DNA of 64,000 nt from Mayamaea pseudoterrestris (lineage: Eukaryota; Bacillariophyta; Bacillariophyceae; Sellaphorales; Sellaphoraceae). The notes under the pieces were generated by a model that saw only the letters and a list, made by a program, of their open reading frames with translations, had not been told where the DNA came from and did not search any database. Shown here in pieces: positions 10,833 through 20,309 of the stretch. Numbering within the stretch: the first letter of the stretch is position 1; each line of letters begins with the position of its first letter. A program made the position numbers and the translations under genes. Where the stretch lies: the NCBI GenBank assembly GCA_027923505.1, contig BROI01000008.1:248001-312000 (forward strand), given 5' to 3'.

Positions 10833-12668
10833 ATGAGACTACATAACAATAACGAACGAATGTCTTCCAATACTGATGCGGCGGACAATGATGAAGCTTC
10901 TCTTGCACCTCTAGGGACGCTTAATCGTACCAATGCCATAGACCAACTGGCGCGAGCGGCGGCTGCAGTGTCAACAGAGTCTCCTGTTTCTTGTTGGGCA
11001 ACCAATGGAGCTACTCCCATGACCTCTCGACCACATATTCTCACCACTTTAGACAATCAACATTATCAACTGTCGCCACTTCTTGTGGAAGATATACTGC
11101 ATGCTCGACGAGAGTCTCCCGAAAAGCTTTCACTGATATCCAGGCCAAGATCGAAATCTCTTGGGACGGAGCATGAACAGCGTCTGAGAATGGGCACTAT
11201 TCCGGTGCTTTCTTCGCTAATCGACAATCCGCAACATGACCAGTTATCATCGGATGTAACACAACCATCAGTTGCATTTCCTGGAAAGTCATCAGTAATA
11301 GAAGCAATAACCGAATTACACAAGGAGAAATCGCAACAATCAGTTTGGATATCGGCCACGTACGGAGTGGTAAATGCCTTAATTGTACTCCCGGTCCTTA
11401 TCTCCTTTGCATCCATCATATATAGAGATACATTCTTTTCGCCATATATGCCAGTTTTGGTCAAGCTTACGCTTGTTTCTGGCATTGTCCACCAACTTTG
11501 CTTTTGCGCCTTTTCCTCCTTGCCATTTGCCATTGGGCAAGTGCAGGATGCTGGACTCATTTTTCTATCAAACATGGCATCCGATATGGTCAAAGCTGGT
11601 ATGGAGCAGGACGATAGCGCCGATCGCATTTTGGCAACCGTAACGGTGAGCCTCAGCCTATGCACTGTCGTGCTTGGCGTTGGACTTGTTGTCATTGGAC
11701 GACTGCGTCTCGCGCAGTACGTGCGCATGCTTCCCACCTGTGTGATTGGAGGCTATCTAGCCTTCATTGGCTGGTTCTGCGGCATTGCCGGAATTGGTCT
11801 CATGGCGAATGTTTCACAGGCGACTCTGACGCCGACACTCGTGTTACGTCATTCCGATAAAGTTGCGCCGGGCATCGCAGGTGGAATGGTCATTTATGCG
11901 CTCGTTCGCAGGTATCGACATATGGCGGTTTTGCCGGCATGCATTGTCGTTATGCTTGGCATTTTTTACATGACTATGTGGCTTTTTGGCGCTACTTTTG
12001 ACGACGTCACTCGCGACGGATGGATACGTACCACGGATGAGCCGCCTCAACTACGACGTACTTGGGATTATCTGAGATTGGATCTTGTAAACTGGTCTGG
12101 GCTTCCTCGCCTTGTTACTTCTGAGCTTGGGATGATTTTTATTGTTGCGCTGTCGAGTTCTTTGGACGTTGCCGCCATTGAGTTGGAGTTGAACGATCAA
12201 CTCGACTACAACCATGAGTTGGTCACCGTAGGCGTGTCGAATATTGTTTCCGGCTTGACGGGCGGCTATACTGGAAGCTACATCTTTAGCCAGAGTATCT
12301 TTTCACTACGAGCAGGTATTCGATCTCGCGTGGCTGGCCTGGTGTTAGCTATCTGCCAAATCGTCGTTTTGATTCTACCATTTTCGCTGCTACAATACGT
12401 TCCCAATTTTTTCTTCGGCGCCTTGCTGTCGATGATTTGCATCGACTTGATGTACGAATGGTTGTGGGATGTGCGGACAACAATCACGCAGGCCGAGCAC
12501 ATGATAAGCTTGTCGACCTTTTTACTGATCCAACTGTTTAACGTGGAATGGGGCATTCTTTTAGGTGTCTGCCTGTATGCCATTTGTTGGAAGACTGGCA
12601 TTGACGTGGGAGATCTTAAAATCAGCCGACAGCAAAGGGACAATGAAGTAAAATATGGCGCCACATAA
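10833..12668 (+). CDS. SulP/SLC26-family anion transporter without STAS domain
   Basis: The ATG at 10833 gives 611 aa (MRLHNNNERM); another ATG nine codons later is possible. About 180 cytosolic residues are followed by roughly 10-12 membrane segments, starting near VWISATYGVVNALIVLPVLI. Family-like stretches are the QVQDAGLIFLSNMA loop, the YVRMLPTCVIGGYLAFIGWF segment (SulP proteins carry a P-x-x-V-x-x-G-x-L-x-x-I-G pattern) and GLTGGYTGSYIFSQSIFSLR, which matches the conserved substrate-site region after TM8. SulP proteins carry sulfate, molybdate, bicarbonate or other anions. The protein ends shortly after the last membrane segment, so the cytosolic STAS domain of SLC26 and plant SULTR proteins is absent; this layout resembles the YPR003C/YbaR-like subset. 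Substrate cannot be told from sequence. No introns. Confidence 0.85.
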   Translation: MRLHNNNERMSSNTDAADNDEASLAPLGTLNRTNAIDQLARAAAAVSTESPVSCWATNGATPMTSRPHILTTLDNQHYQLSPLLVEDILHARRESPEKLSLISRPRSKSLGTEHEQRLRMGTIPVLSSLIDNPQHDQLSSDVTQPSVAFPGKSSVIEAITELHKEKSQQSVWISATYGVVNALIVLPVLISFASIIYRDTFFSPYMPVLVKLTLVSGIVHQLCFCAFSSLPFAIGQVQDAGLIFLSNMASDMVKAGMEQDDSADRILATVTVSLSLCTVVLGVGLVVIGRLRLAQYVRMLPTCVIGGYLAFIGWFCGIAGIGLMANVSQATLTPTLVLRHSDKVAPGIAGGMVIYALVRRYRHMAVLPACIVVMLGIFYMTMWLFGATFDDVTRDGWIRTTDEPPQLRRTWDYLRLDLVNWSGLPRLVTSELGMIFIVALSSSLDVAAIELELNDQLDYNHELVTVGVSNIVSGLTGGYTGSYIFSQSIFSLRAGIRSRVAGLVLAICQIVVLILPFSLLQYVPNFFFGALLSMICIDLMYEWLWDVRTTITQAEHMISLSTFLLIQLFNVEWGILLGVCLYAICWKTGIDVGDLKISRQQRDNEVKYGAT

Positions 12669-12733
12669 TAATAGACGATTAAATAAACAAAGATATACGC
12701 ACAGGGGTTACAACAGACAGCTCACTACATCCG

Positions 12734-13753
12734 CTAACTGTCGCTACAAGAAGTATGGAATGAGATTAGGTCGCCAATGTCTTGCCACTCAGTGTCGAGC
12801 TGCTCGCCGTTTCTACCATGCAAGCAAACGCAAGCGCATCCTTGAATGCCAACGGCATCTTTTAAGCATCGAGACAGAGGCACGAAGTAAAAAGTAGTCT
12901 GCTCATTTCTGACTACATTGTCTTGCATTACCACCCGGCCCTGCAGTCGAATATATCGATTCTTATTGCTTTCCAACATTGTAGCAATCGCCATCCATAT
13001 ACCAGCACCTACTGAAGAACCTACAGATTCTTCGAAAGTGACATGAAATGTTCCAAAATTTAACCCAAGGCCAATGCCGAGTGATTTTGTGTAAGCTTCC
13101 TTGATGGCCCAAGTTATATAGAATTCGCGGAGTGCCTCATCTTCGCTTCGACTCTCCTGCACTGTCTCGATGTTTTTCAACTCGATCGAGGTCAGAGAGT
13201 CTCGAAAGCAATCGATATATTCTTGGAGACTTGCGTACAAGTGTCGTTGATGTGGATCAAAGACGACGATATCCAAGCCAACTGATGCTGCGAGTTTTGA
13301 GCCTCCACGCCAATGAGCAATGCCAACGAATGGATACTGGTGGGAAACGTTCACATCTTGATGCGGCTGCCCCGGGATGTATGGTTTTCCGTGCACTGTG
13401 CGAGGCAGTTGTCGGATTGGTCGCAGGGCAGACTCGACAACCTGTGGTTTCAAATCAAAAGCAGCGGCAGTGTAAAACGATCGACTTTTGAGCAGAGTTG
13501 AAACTAGAGTTAAATATTGATCGGATCGTTTCAAAAATGAGGCAATGTATCTCTCAATCACAGCAGCAGCGTCATCAGCATCGTCTGTTGGCGTTGCTCG
13601 TACAGTAAAGCATCCAACACGCGACAAAATATCACGCCAAAGTCTCAATAACTTTTCGCCGCTTTCATCGTTCTCCACTAGATCCGATACGTCCACCAAA
13701 GTTAACGTGAGTGCAGATTTATGGGGCACTTCGGTGGAGGCGTGAGCACCCAT
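12734..13753 (-). CDS. 4'-phosphopantetheinyl transferase, Sfp/AASDHPPT type
   Basis: This enzyme moves 4'-phosphopantetheine from coenzyme A to a serine of acyl- or peptidyl-carrier proteins (fatty acid, polyketide or lysine pathways). The 339-aa protein carries the family signatures: HGKPYIPG followed by DVNVSHQYPFVGIA (about 121-146), the Mg-binding VGLDIVVFDP (Asp161), and the second motif WAIKEAYTKSLGIGLGL (Trp215 and KEA at 218-220). Length is near the 280-340 usual for the Sfp/AASDHPPT group. The ATG at 13753 is the only reasonable start. It is convergent with the SulP gene (65 bases apart) and divergent from FHA-WDR70 with a 249-base shared upstream region. The protein partner is not predictable. 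Confidence 0.92.
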   Translation of the reverse strand: MGAHASTEVPHKSALTLTLVDVSDLVENDESGEKLLRLWRDILSRVGCFTVRATPTDDADDAAAVIERYIASFLKRSDQYLTLVSTLLKSRSFYTAAAFDLKPQVVESALRPIRQLPRTVHGKPYIPGQPHQDVNVSHQYPFVGIAHWRGGSKLAASVGLDIVVFDPHQRHLYASLQEYIDCFRDSLTSIELKNIETVQESRSEDEALREFYITWAIKEAYTKSLGIGLGLNFGTFHVTFEESVGSSVGAGIWMAIATMLESNKNRYIRLQGRVVMQDNVVRNEQTTFYFVPLSRCLKDAVGIQGCACVCLHGRNGEQLDTEWQDIGDLISFHTSCSDS

Positions 13754-14002
13754 GATTTTGTGATGTTGTGTTGGCGTTCGGTTTTGCGGATGGAGGCGCG
13801 AGTCTTCCGAACGAGTAAGCGAGAGTGAAAAGAAGCCGAAAGAATGTCAAATCAGAAACGTCCACGTTAAATGACTCATTCATGATACTTAAGCCGCGGC
13901 TCGAGCGTCCGCAACCATGAGGATTCATTGCGCCGTCCCAGTCTTTTCGTTCCGGTAGATTTGCACACCTATACAGAGTGGGCTCTTTTTATTACTTAAA
14001 AC

Positions 14003-16102
14003 ATGCAAGAGAGCTCTACGGATGAGCCGTTTGGTATACCAGCGAATGCGACGACCGAACCAGAGTCGATTCATGCTCACCTCGAAGAAGGCGGCGCAGC
14101 AGCAGCAACCTCCAGACGATTTCCATTAATTAGAGCAACTACCAGCGAGGAACCCTCTCGCAGCTATTTTTTGGTTGGTCGACAAGCGGCTTCCGTAGAC
14201 ATTCATATTGGTCATCCCAGTATTAGCCGCCAGCACGCCGCTATTTATTTTCTCACTACCGGTAGCTGTCTCTTCATTGTCGACTTTGGAGGCAAGTACG
14301 GCACCAATGTTAACGGCACGAAGATTCCCAGTAAGTTACCGCACGAGCTCAAGCATGGTGATATAATAGTGTTTGGAAATGTACGGGAACGACAATTTAC
14401 TGTCACTATTGTTGATGACGCGACGACTGTGGCTGCCAATGGATCATCAACTGCCGAACCCGGACAAGGATTGGAGGGACGAGCGAAGCGAGAGGCCGAG
14501 ATTGCGGCAATGATTGGCACTCTGGATCAAGATCCAGTCTATCAGCCACAGCACGTGCCTGAACCATCTAAAGCAGTGCCGCAGTCCTTGAACGACCACG
14601 ACGAAGCACCATGTGCAAAGGCATCCTTGGCGGCCATTGCAGAAAGATATCAAATTCCCTTTCATCAAGTCGAAATTGAATCCGAATCGTCACGGCGGAG
14701 CCTCGTGACATGCATCTCCATTGACCCAGCCGGATCGCGCTTTGTGGTGGGAACGACGGACGCACACTTGCGATTCTACGATTTTGGCGGCATGACACGC
14801 AACCGTGCGCAAAGCTTTCAAACAATCGTGCCTCAAGAAGGGCAACCCTTGGTTGGCTGTGCCTACAGCAACTCTGGGGATCGTATTCTAGTCGGAACGA
14901 CTGGTGTGCAACCAATTGTGCTGGATCGGGATGGGACTCAAGTCGTCAAATTTATGCGCGGTGACATGTACGTAACTGACCAATCCAAGACGGTTGGGCA
15001 CACGTTTGGTGTTACGGCTGTTGACTGGCACCCTCTTGAAAAAGACTTGGTGCTTACATCGTCTCAGGATGGTAGTGTTCGAATGTGGAACATCCTAGGC
15101 AAGACTCAGTTCGACATGCTTGTTTGCGATAAGGTCTTTCAAGCAAAGGATGCGCGAGGTCTTCGTATTGCTGTCACGTGCGTGTGCTTTCATCCATCTG
15201 GCAGAGAGTTCGCGATGGGAACGGCTTGTGGTAGCATACAGATTTGGAGCCATGCAAGAGTGTCTAATCGGCCGGAGCGAGTCACGTTCGATGCGCATGG
15301 AGCCAAGAAGGCTGTGACTAGCCTTGTGTATAACACGGACGGAGCCCTGATTGGAAGTCGAAGTATTGAAGATGATAGCGCAAAAATATGGGACAATAGA
15401 CGCTTAAGTCGATCATCAAAGCCAGAGATAATTTGTAAAGGATTGGAGAGCTTCCACGAACCAGCAAATTTAGCGTTCAGTCCGGATGGAAAGATTGTCT
15501 GTGCTGGTGCAGCAAAGGTAGTGAGCAAGGGAAATGAACTTGGTCGACTAAACTTTTACGATATCAGCAAAGAGGCTAAAGGGAGCGTACAACCCGTTTT
15601 CTCGATCAATTTGGATCAAGGAATAAGTCCTGTTGTTGTCAAGTGGCACACGAAAATCAAGCAAATATTCGTGGGATGTTCGGACGGCAGAGTAATCATA
15701 TTTTACGATCCTGTTCGCAGCAAAAACGGCGCTCTCTTGATATCTGCTAAGATGGGAAGCCAGAGCGATAGTCTGTCATCGATTCTGCAAATGAGGGCCG
15801 AAACATCGGGTGGTATTTCGGGGCAAGTTGTGACACCATTCTCCCTGCCAATGTACCGTGAAGACCATACTAGTGAGAAGAAACGGAAGAGGCAAGAGCG
15901 AAAAGATCCAGTAAAGAGCAAAGAGCCAGAAAGGCCGGCAAGTGGGAAGCATAAGGCTGGCGGGCAGGAAGGGAGCAATGTTACATTTCAGCAATTTGTT
16001 GCTGACGGTCGTGTTGCGAAGTCGAAAGAGATTGCCGGAACTGATCCACGGAAAGCTTTACTTCGTTTTGAAAGCGACGCGAACGAGTCTGGAGAAGATT
16101 AA
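14003..16102 (+). CDS. WDR70: WDR70 homologue with N-terminal FHA domain
   Basis: 699 aa without introns. Residues ~50-140 form an FHA domain (YFLVGRQAASVDIHIGHPSI, SRQHAAIYF, DFGGKYGTNVNG, LKHGDIIVFG), with the G-R, S-R-x-H and N-G residues used to bind phosphothreonine. From ~215 to 600 it is a WD40 protein with the WDR70 pattern: ISIDPAGSRFVVGTTD, RFYDFGGM, GDMYVTDQSKTVGHT and DWHPLEKDLVLTSSQDGSVR. The tail is diagnostic of WDR70: TPFSLPMYRED, then DPVKSKEPERPASG and GTDPRKALLRF. Human WDR70 works with CUL4-DDB1 in histone H2B monoubiquitylation at DNA breaks. The FHA domain is, as far as I know, not part of the animal protein; it would link the ligase to phosphorylated damage-response partners (inference). 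It contains one CTACCGGTAG palindrome at 14256. Confidence 0.92.
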   Translation: MQESSTDEPFGIPANATTEPESIHAHLEEGGAAAATSRRFPLIRATTSEEPSRSYFLVGRQAASVDIHIGHPSISRQHAAIYFLTTGSCLFIVDFGGKYGTNVNGTKIPSKLPHELKHGDIIVFGNVRERQFTVTIVDDATTVAANGSSTAEPGQGLEGRAKREAEIAAMIGTLDQDPVYQPQHVPEPSKAVPQSLNDHDEAPCAKASLAAIAERYQIPFHQVEIESESSRRSLVTCISIDPAGSRFVVGTTDAHLRFYDFGGMTRNRAQSFQTIVPQEGQPLVGCAYSNSGDRILVGTTGVQPIVLDRDGTQVVKFMRGDMYVTDQSKTVGHTFGVTAVDWHPLEKDLVLTSSQDGSVRMWNILGKTQFDMLVCDKVFQAKDARGLRIAVTCVCFHPSGREFAMGTACGSIQIWSHARVSNRPERVTFDAHGAKKAVTSLVYNTDGALIGSRSIEDDSAKIWDNRRLSRSSKPEIICKGLESFHEPANLAFSPDGKIVCAGAAKVVSKGNELGRLNFYDISKEAKGSVQPVFSINLDQGISPVVVKWHTKIKQIFVGCSDGRVIIFYDPVRSKNGALLISAKMGSQSDSLSSILQMRAETSGGISGQVVTPFSLPMYREDHTSEKKRKRQERKDPVKSKEPERPASGKHKAGGQEGSNVTFQQFVADGRVAKSKEIAGTDPRKALLRFESDANESGED

Positions 16103-16212
16103 GAAGCAAGTGTTACAGTAGTTGTATTTTACCAATTTGGCATCGCTGATGCTGTGTACACATACTAAACTTTGATATTATGTTTATCATCTGGACACTT
16201 CTGAAAGTGTTG

Positions 16213-18705
16213 CTATGTACTGCAACGGTGCTCATGCCGGACTTCGCCATTATTTGAGAAAGCAAGATTGCCGCTCATCCATTCAATATCCAACATATTG
16301 ATTGGATACTCCATTGCGGCATGTTCGACCGGTGTCAAGTCATTGGAATGGCGTGTACCTTGATCGACGGTCTTTTTGCGGACCCGAATTGTCCAAGTGA
16401 AGCCAAGCTTATTTAAAAGGTCAATTCGTTCCTGGGTAAGAGGGCAATTTTGCTGTGGTTTCTGGGGGTCCTTGGCCGCCGCTTGCAAAATCTTGTACTT
16501 TTGACGCAGAGATGAAACCCATATTCCAAGTCGACGATTCTTTGCATATCGAGCAGGAACGTTTGTATTTCCATACGTACGCTTGTATTCAACAAGTTCC
16601 TCGAAGTGTTTGTTCCAGTCGTCTCGGAGCGACCATACAAAACAGAGCTCATTCAAACGACGTATTCGTTCTTCAGTAAGACGGCTCATGCCTGGTTTTT
16701 GTCGATGCAGGACTCTTTGCGTACCGACCCATGTTCCAAGCTTTGGGTCGTCTGATCATTGCAAATATGAGCTTTAATGCCGCATGACCACCAAAAATTA
16801 TCAATGTCGCTTACCTTTGTATCGTTTTGGGACCATCGTATGGCCGTAAATGTCATAATACGCTTTCAGTCGCGTAAACATCCCTATCCATCAAGTGCAA
16901 AAAGTTTAGTAAGGGAGCGCCCTTTAATCAGCCAGCAGCAAGTACACATTTGCCTTACCATCCCACTGTTCATCGTATGAATTACGAGCAGCTCGACCTT
17001 CATCCCCTGTCGAGTCGCCCTCTCGAGCACTCCAAACAAATCCTATTTCCTCTAGACGCCGCCGCCTTTCATCAGTCAATCGAAACGACATGTCCTCGTC
17101 AGTAGAGCGCTTGTTCAAATCGTCGGCACTGTCGGAGCTCGCGCCATCCACTTTGCCGACTTGTTTCTTCCATTGAATCCTCTGAGTGTGCATCCACGTC
17201 CCCAGCTTCGTATCAGGAGGATAACGCTTGGGGACGCAAGTGTGACCTGTCTGCTTTTTGAAAAGTAACAAACGATCAAACATTACATCCCATTGCCGCT
17301 GGTAGTAGCGCTTCATTTTCTGCTTGACGCGCCATTCAAACCCCACAGACTCTAGACGTCGGATGCGTTCTTCAGTGAGACGAGGTGTGCTTGCCTTAAA
17401 AGTTACACCGCCGTCGGTTCCTTCAGTAATTTCGGCCGACGAGCGTTGTAACTTTGTATGCTCATAGCGCTGAGTCTCAATCCATTTGCCAAGCTTAGGA
17501 TTTTTTTCCCAGCGCGACGGCACAAGGCAATCACCGTACATTTGCCTATAGTCGAGGAGCTATATTATGGAAACCCCCGGTGAGATAAGTCTGGCGACGA
17601 GCGGTGACGAAAGTTCAGCGCTTATTAACCAACATACCTGTTGAAACATTGTCTCCCAGTGATCATCGACACGCTTACTGCGAAGCGACCATACGAATCC
17701 AAGAGCGTCTAATTTAGCCTTCTTCTCGCTGCTTAGTGTCTTGTCGACGCACGTAAAAGCCGATGTTTTGTCGTTTATTATCTTTGGCGAATCATGCTCT
17801 GAGCTAATCGCACCTAGATATATCTCTACATCCCCAACAGCTCCTAGATGGTTGGTCGAATCAAAGGCAAGAGGTGGCGTAGCGAATTTTTCAGGAGAGA
17901 AGTCTGAGACTTGATTCAGCGCAGCAGAAGCAGAGGCTGATTTGGTGAGCGTCGCCACAGCTCGTCGCTGCTGCTCCACCCAGGCAGCGAGTCGAGGACA
18001 GGCATCGTATTTGCGAGGAACGAGGCAATGACCGTACGTTTGCTTGTACTCCACTAGTAAATCAAACAGTTCATACCATTGCGACTCATCGTTTGCCTTG
18101 CATGAGACGCCAGTAAAACTACCGGTGGGTCGTTTAGTCATGCCTGTGACTGCGCTCGGCGAACGTCCATTGCCTTCATTCATTGCATCAGCAACTCGCT
18201 TACGAACCACATTCTTGGCCGTCCAAGCAAAGTCAATTGCTTGCAATTTCTCTAAACGTTCCGCCGAAAGACGTGTACTAGGTATGGCAATTTCTTTTCC
18301 AGTCTGTTGGTCAATAACTCGGGATAGATGGCGGTACTGGACTCGCTGCGTCTCAACCCATGTTCCAAGCTTCGGGTCCTGCGCGAACCGTTTTGGAACC
18401 AATGTGTCTCCATACATCTGTTTGAAATTGACAAGGCGATCGTACATGACGCTCCAGCTCTCTGTAGCAGCTTCCTTTTTCTGTCGCTTGTTGCACTTGT
18501 GACGTACGCCGGCTGGCAAGCCTTCGACACTTTCATCAGTCTTCCGCTTCAACAATGATAGTTTGTCTATATCAAGTCGCTCTTTTGAGCAGTCGACGAG
18601 GGCAGCGCTTGCGTCAATCGATGCTCCATTACATCCGCCAATCGCTCCATTAGTCGCGTGCTCCTGCTGTGTTCCAAACAGTGATAATCCGCTTGGATCG
18701 TCCAT
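16213..18705 (-). CDS. Six-repeat helicase-associated (HA) domain protein, four exons
   Basis: Exons 18705-17638, 17559-16959, 16883-16815 and 16751-16213 give 758 aa. Introns are 78 nt (GTATGT..ATATAG), 75 nt (GTAAGG..GATAG) and 63 nt (GTAAGC..GATCAG), and each removes an interruption inside a repeat, so every join restores the repeat pattern. Six HA domains are seen, each of the form W-x-x-M/L-F/Y-x-x-L-x-x-(Y/F)-K-x-x-(Y/T)-G-(D/H)-x-x-V-P-x-(R/K)-(Y/F) ... (K/R)-L-G-x-W-x-x-(T/Q)-Q-R, closing with L-(T/S)-x-E-R-x-x-x-L-x-x-(I/L)-x-F-x-W. HA domains are thought to bind nucleic acid, but no helicase motor is present here. Proteins made only of HA repeats are common in diatoms and their role is unknown. 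The start at 18705 is an ATG in an open context. Confidence 0.9.
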
Positions 18706-19116
18706 TAAGACGCTTTATGTGAACGCCGTCCGTCTGTATACACCCGTATATACAGTGCTTAACAGTTAGTAGTCATCAACAACCAACGTTCAACAGAATC
18801 GCAATTGCAGTTTCTCGCTGTGGTCGGGAAGTGTGTTCGACTCCGGGCAGTGTGACGACAAAGTGAAGCGTGCACCGGTCATTGATTGACGTTTTCAAGT
18901 ACATTCTCCTGTATAGACAGAAACAGCTGGAACGTAATCGCAGTGGTTTTGGAGTTGCGATTGGCGCGCCGCGGACCAACGCATCATCGATGGGCATGCG
19001 AGATGATCGCATCTTCGCACTGCGTATCTGCTGATTGCGCCAAACTCTGCCACATTACTGTCGACTTTCAAAGTAGATGCCCTGTTCCATCGCTCTAGTA
19101 AAACGCAAATCCTATC
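18706..19116. promoter_or_regulatory. Divergent intergenic region
   Basis: 411 bases between the divergent HA-repeat and DHHC-type genes. A TATA-like GTATATACAG lies near 18745, about 40 bases upstream of the minus-strand ATG. Short frames on both strands have no recognisable product. Confidence 0.3.
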
Positions 19117-20280
19117 ATGGTTACAAACGCATTTCTAGCGCTTGCGCTCTTTCTGTACCTCGCTGTCTTTGCCGTCTTTCTTTACGTTTGTCTCATTGCC
19201 GACCCCGAAACATCAAGGATGGCTCGGCTATTCAATGAGGAAATTCCGACTGGTATATGGAACTGGCTTGGAAATAGATTGAGTCGCAATACAGTCAACT
19301 TTCTCGTTTATTTTTCTGATCGCTTTCTGCTACTGATTTACTGCACCGTCGTTTACGGAGCTTGGTCGCTAATCTTTTGGCTCGTCTATCCATGGATCAC
19401 TCGGTCGCATACTGTTTCCAGCATACATAAACATATTGGCTATTTGTTCTTTATCGCTTGCATTTCAAGTTGGAGACTTGCCACAAAATCGAGTCCCGGA
19501 ATTATCACGGCCAAAACCCTTCATCGATACGATCACTTTCCTCATGACAATATACTTTTTGAAGCCAAGTGCACCTGTCGAACAACGGGTATTCCCAAAG
19601 TTGCTCGCTCAATGTTTGATCGACACAAGTACAATGCCAATGTGCCAAGGTTTGATCACTTTTGTGGCTGGGTACACAATACGATTGGCGAAGAAAATTA
19701 CCGATGGTTCTTGCTATTCCTGTTGATTCATTTTGCAATGTGTGCGTACGGAAGTTTAGTTGTTTGGTGGCTCTTTGTCGGAGAGGTAAAGGAGAAGGAG
19801 TTACTCCAAGTTACCTACGTCGATCGATTCACTGGCGAGCTGATTCCGTCGTCCAAAATTATTGTGGCGCAGTACTTATTTAATCGATATCTATGGGAGG
19901 CGGGGATCTTCATGCTCATGTCAGTAATGGCGGTGGCACTGGTGGGGTTCTTGATTTATCATGTATATCTTACCTCATACGGAATGACTACGAACGAATC
20001 CTACAAATGGAGCTACATCAGGACGTGGTACAAGAGAGAGCTCAAGGAGTACGAGCAGGCTGTCAAGACTAGATCCGCGGCACCCGAACAAAAAAGTGCG
20101 ACAAAGGTTACCAAGGTAAAGCAAGATCAGAGTCGACAAGACTTTGCTCGAGATCCTGGTCTGCCACCGGTAAATATTTATGATAGAGGTTTCATGGAGA
20201 ATTGGCGAGAAGTGATGTTCCCAATATCATTGCGCGAAGATCGATCCTATAATGGCTCTGCACGACCCAAATATGAATAA
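19117..20280 (+). CDS. DHHC-type S-acyltransferase with degenerate Cys-rich domain
   Basis: 387 aa with membrane segments at about 3-28, 64-92, 196-221 and 251-275, and the core between the second and third. The core retains the DHHC-family skeleton: FPHDNILFEAKCTC, IPKVARS, VPRFDHFCGWVHNTIGEENYRWF and, after the last segment, the TTxE motif (MTTNESYKWSY). The closest layout I know is plant PAT17-like. DHHC enzymes palmitoylate cysteines of membrane proteins. Odd points: the catalytic tetrapeptide reads D-H-F-C (180-183), and the usual H-C-x2-C and neighbouring zinc cysteines are replaced (RSMFDRHKYNANV), leaving only C-T-C and the catalytic Cys. The zinc sites therefore look lost while the acylating Cys is kept. 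Yeast Akr1 works with DHYC, so a substituted third position need not be fatal. Confidence 0.85.
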   Translation: MVTNAFLALALFLYLAVFAVFLYVCLIADPETSRMARLFNEEIPTGIWNWLGNRLSRNTVNFLVYFSDRFLLLIYCTVVYGAWSLIFWLVYPWITRSHTVSSIHKHIGYLFFIACISSWRLATKSSPGIITAKTLHRYDHFPHDNILFEAKCTCRTTGIPKVARSMFDRHKYNANVPRFDHFCGWVHNTIGEENYRWFLLFLLIHFAMCAYGSLVVWWLFVGEVKEKELLQVTYVDRFTGELIPSSKIIVAQYLFNRYLWEAGIFMLMSVMAVALVGFLIYHVYLTSYGMTTNESYKWSYIRTWYKRELKEYEQAVKTRSAAPEQKSATKVTKVKQDQSRQDFARDPGLPPVNIYDRGFMENWREVMFPISLREDRSYNGSARPKYE

Positions 20281-20309
20281 ATTTATTGTAGTGTTAATAT
20301 ATCGGCGCG

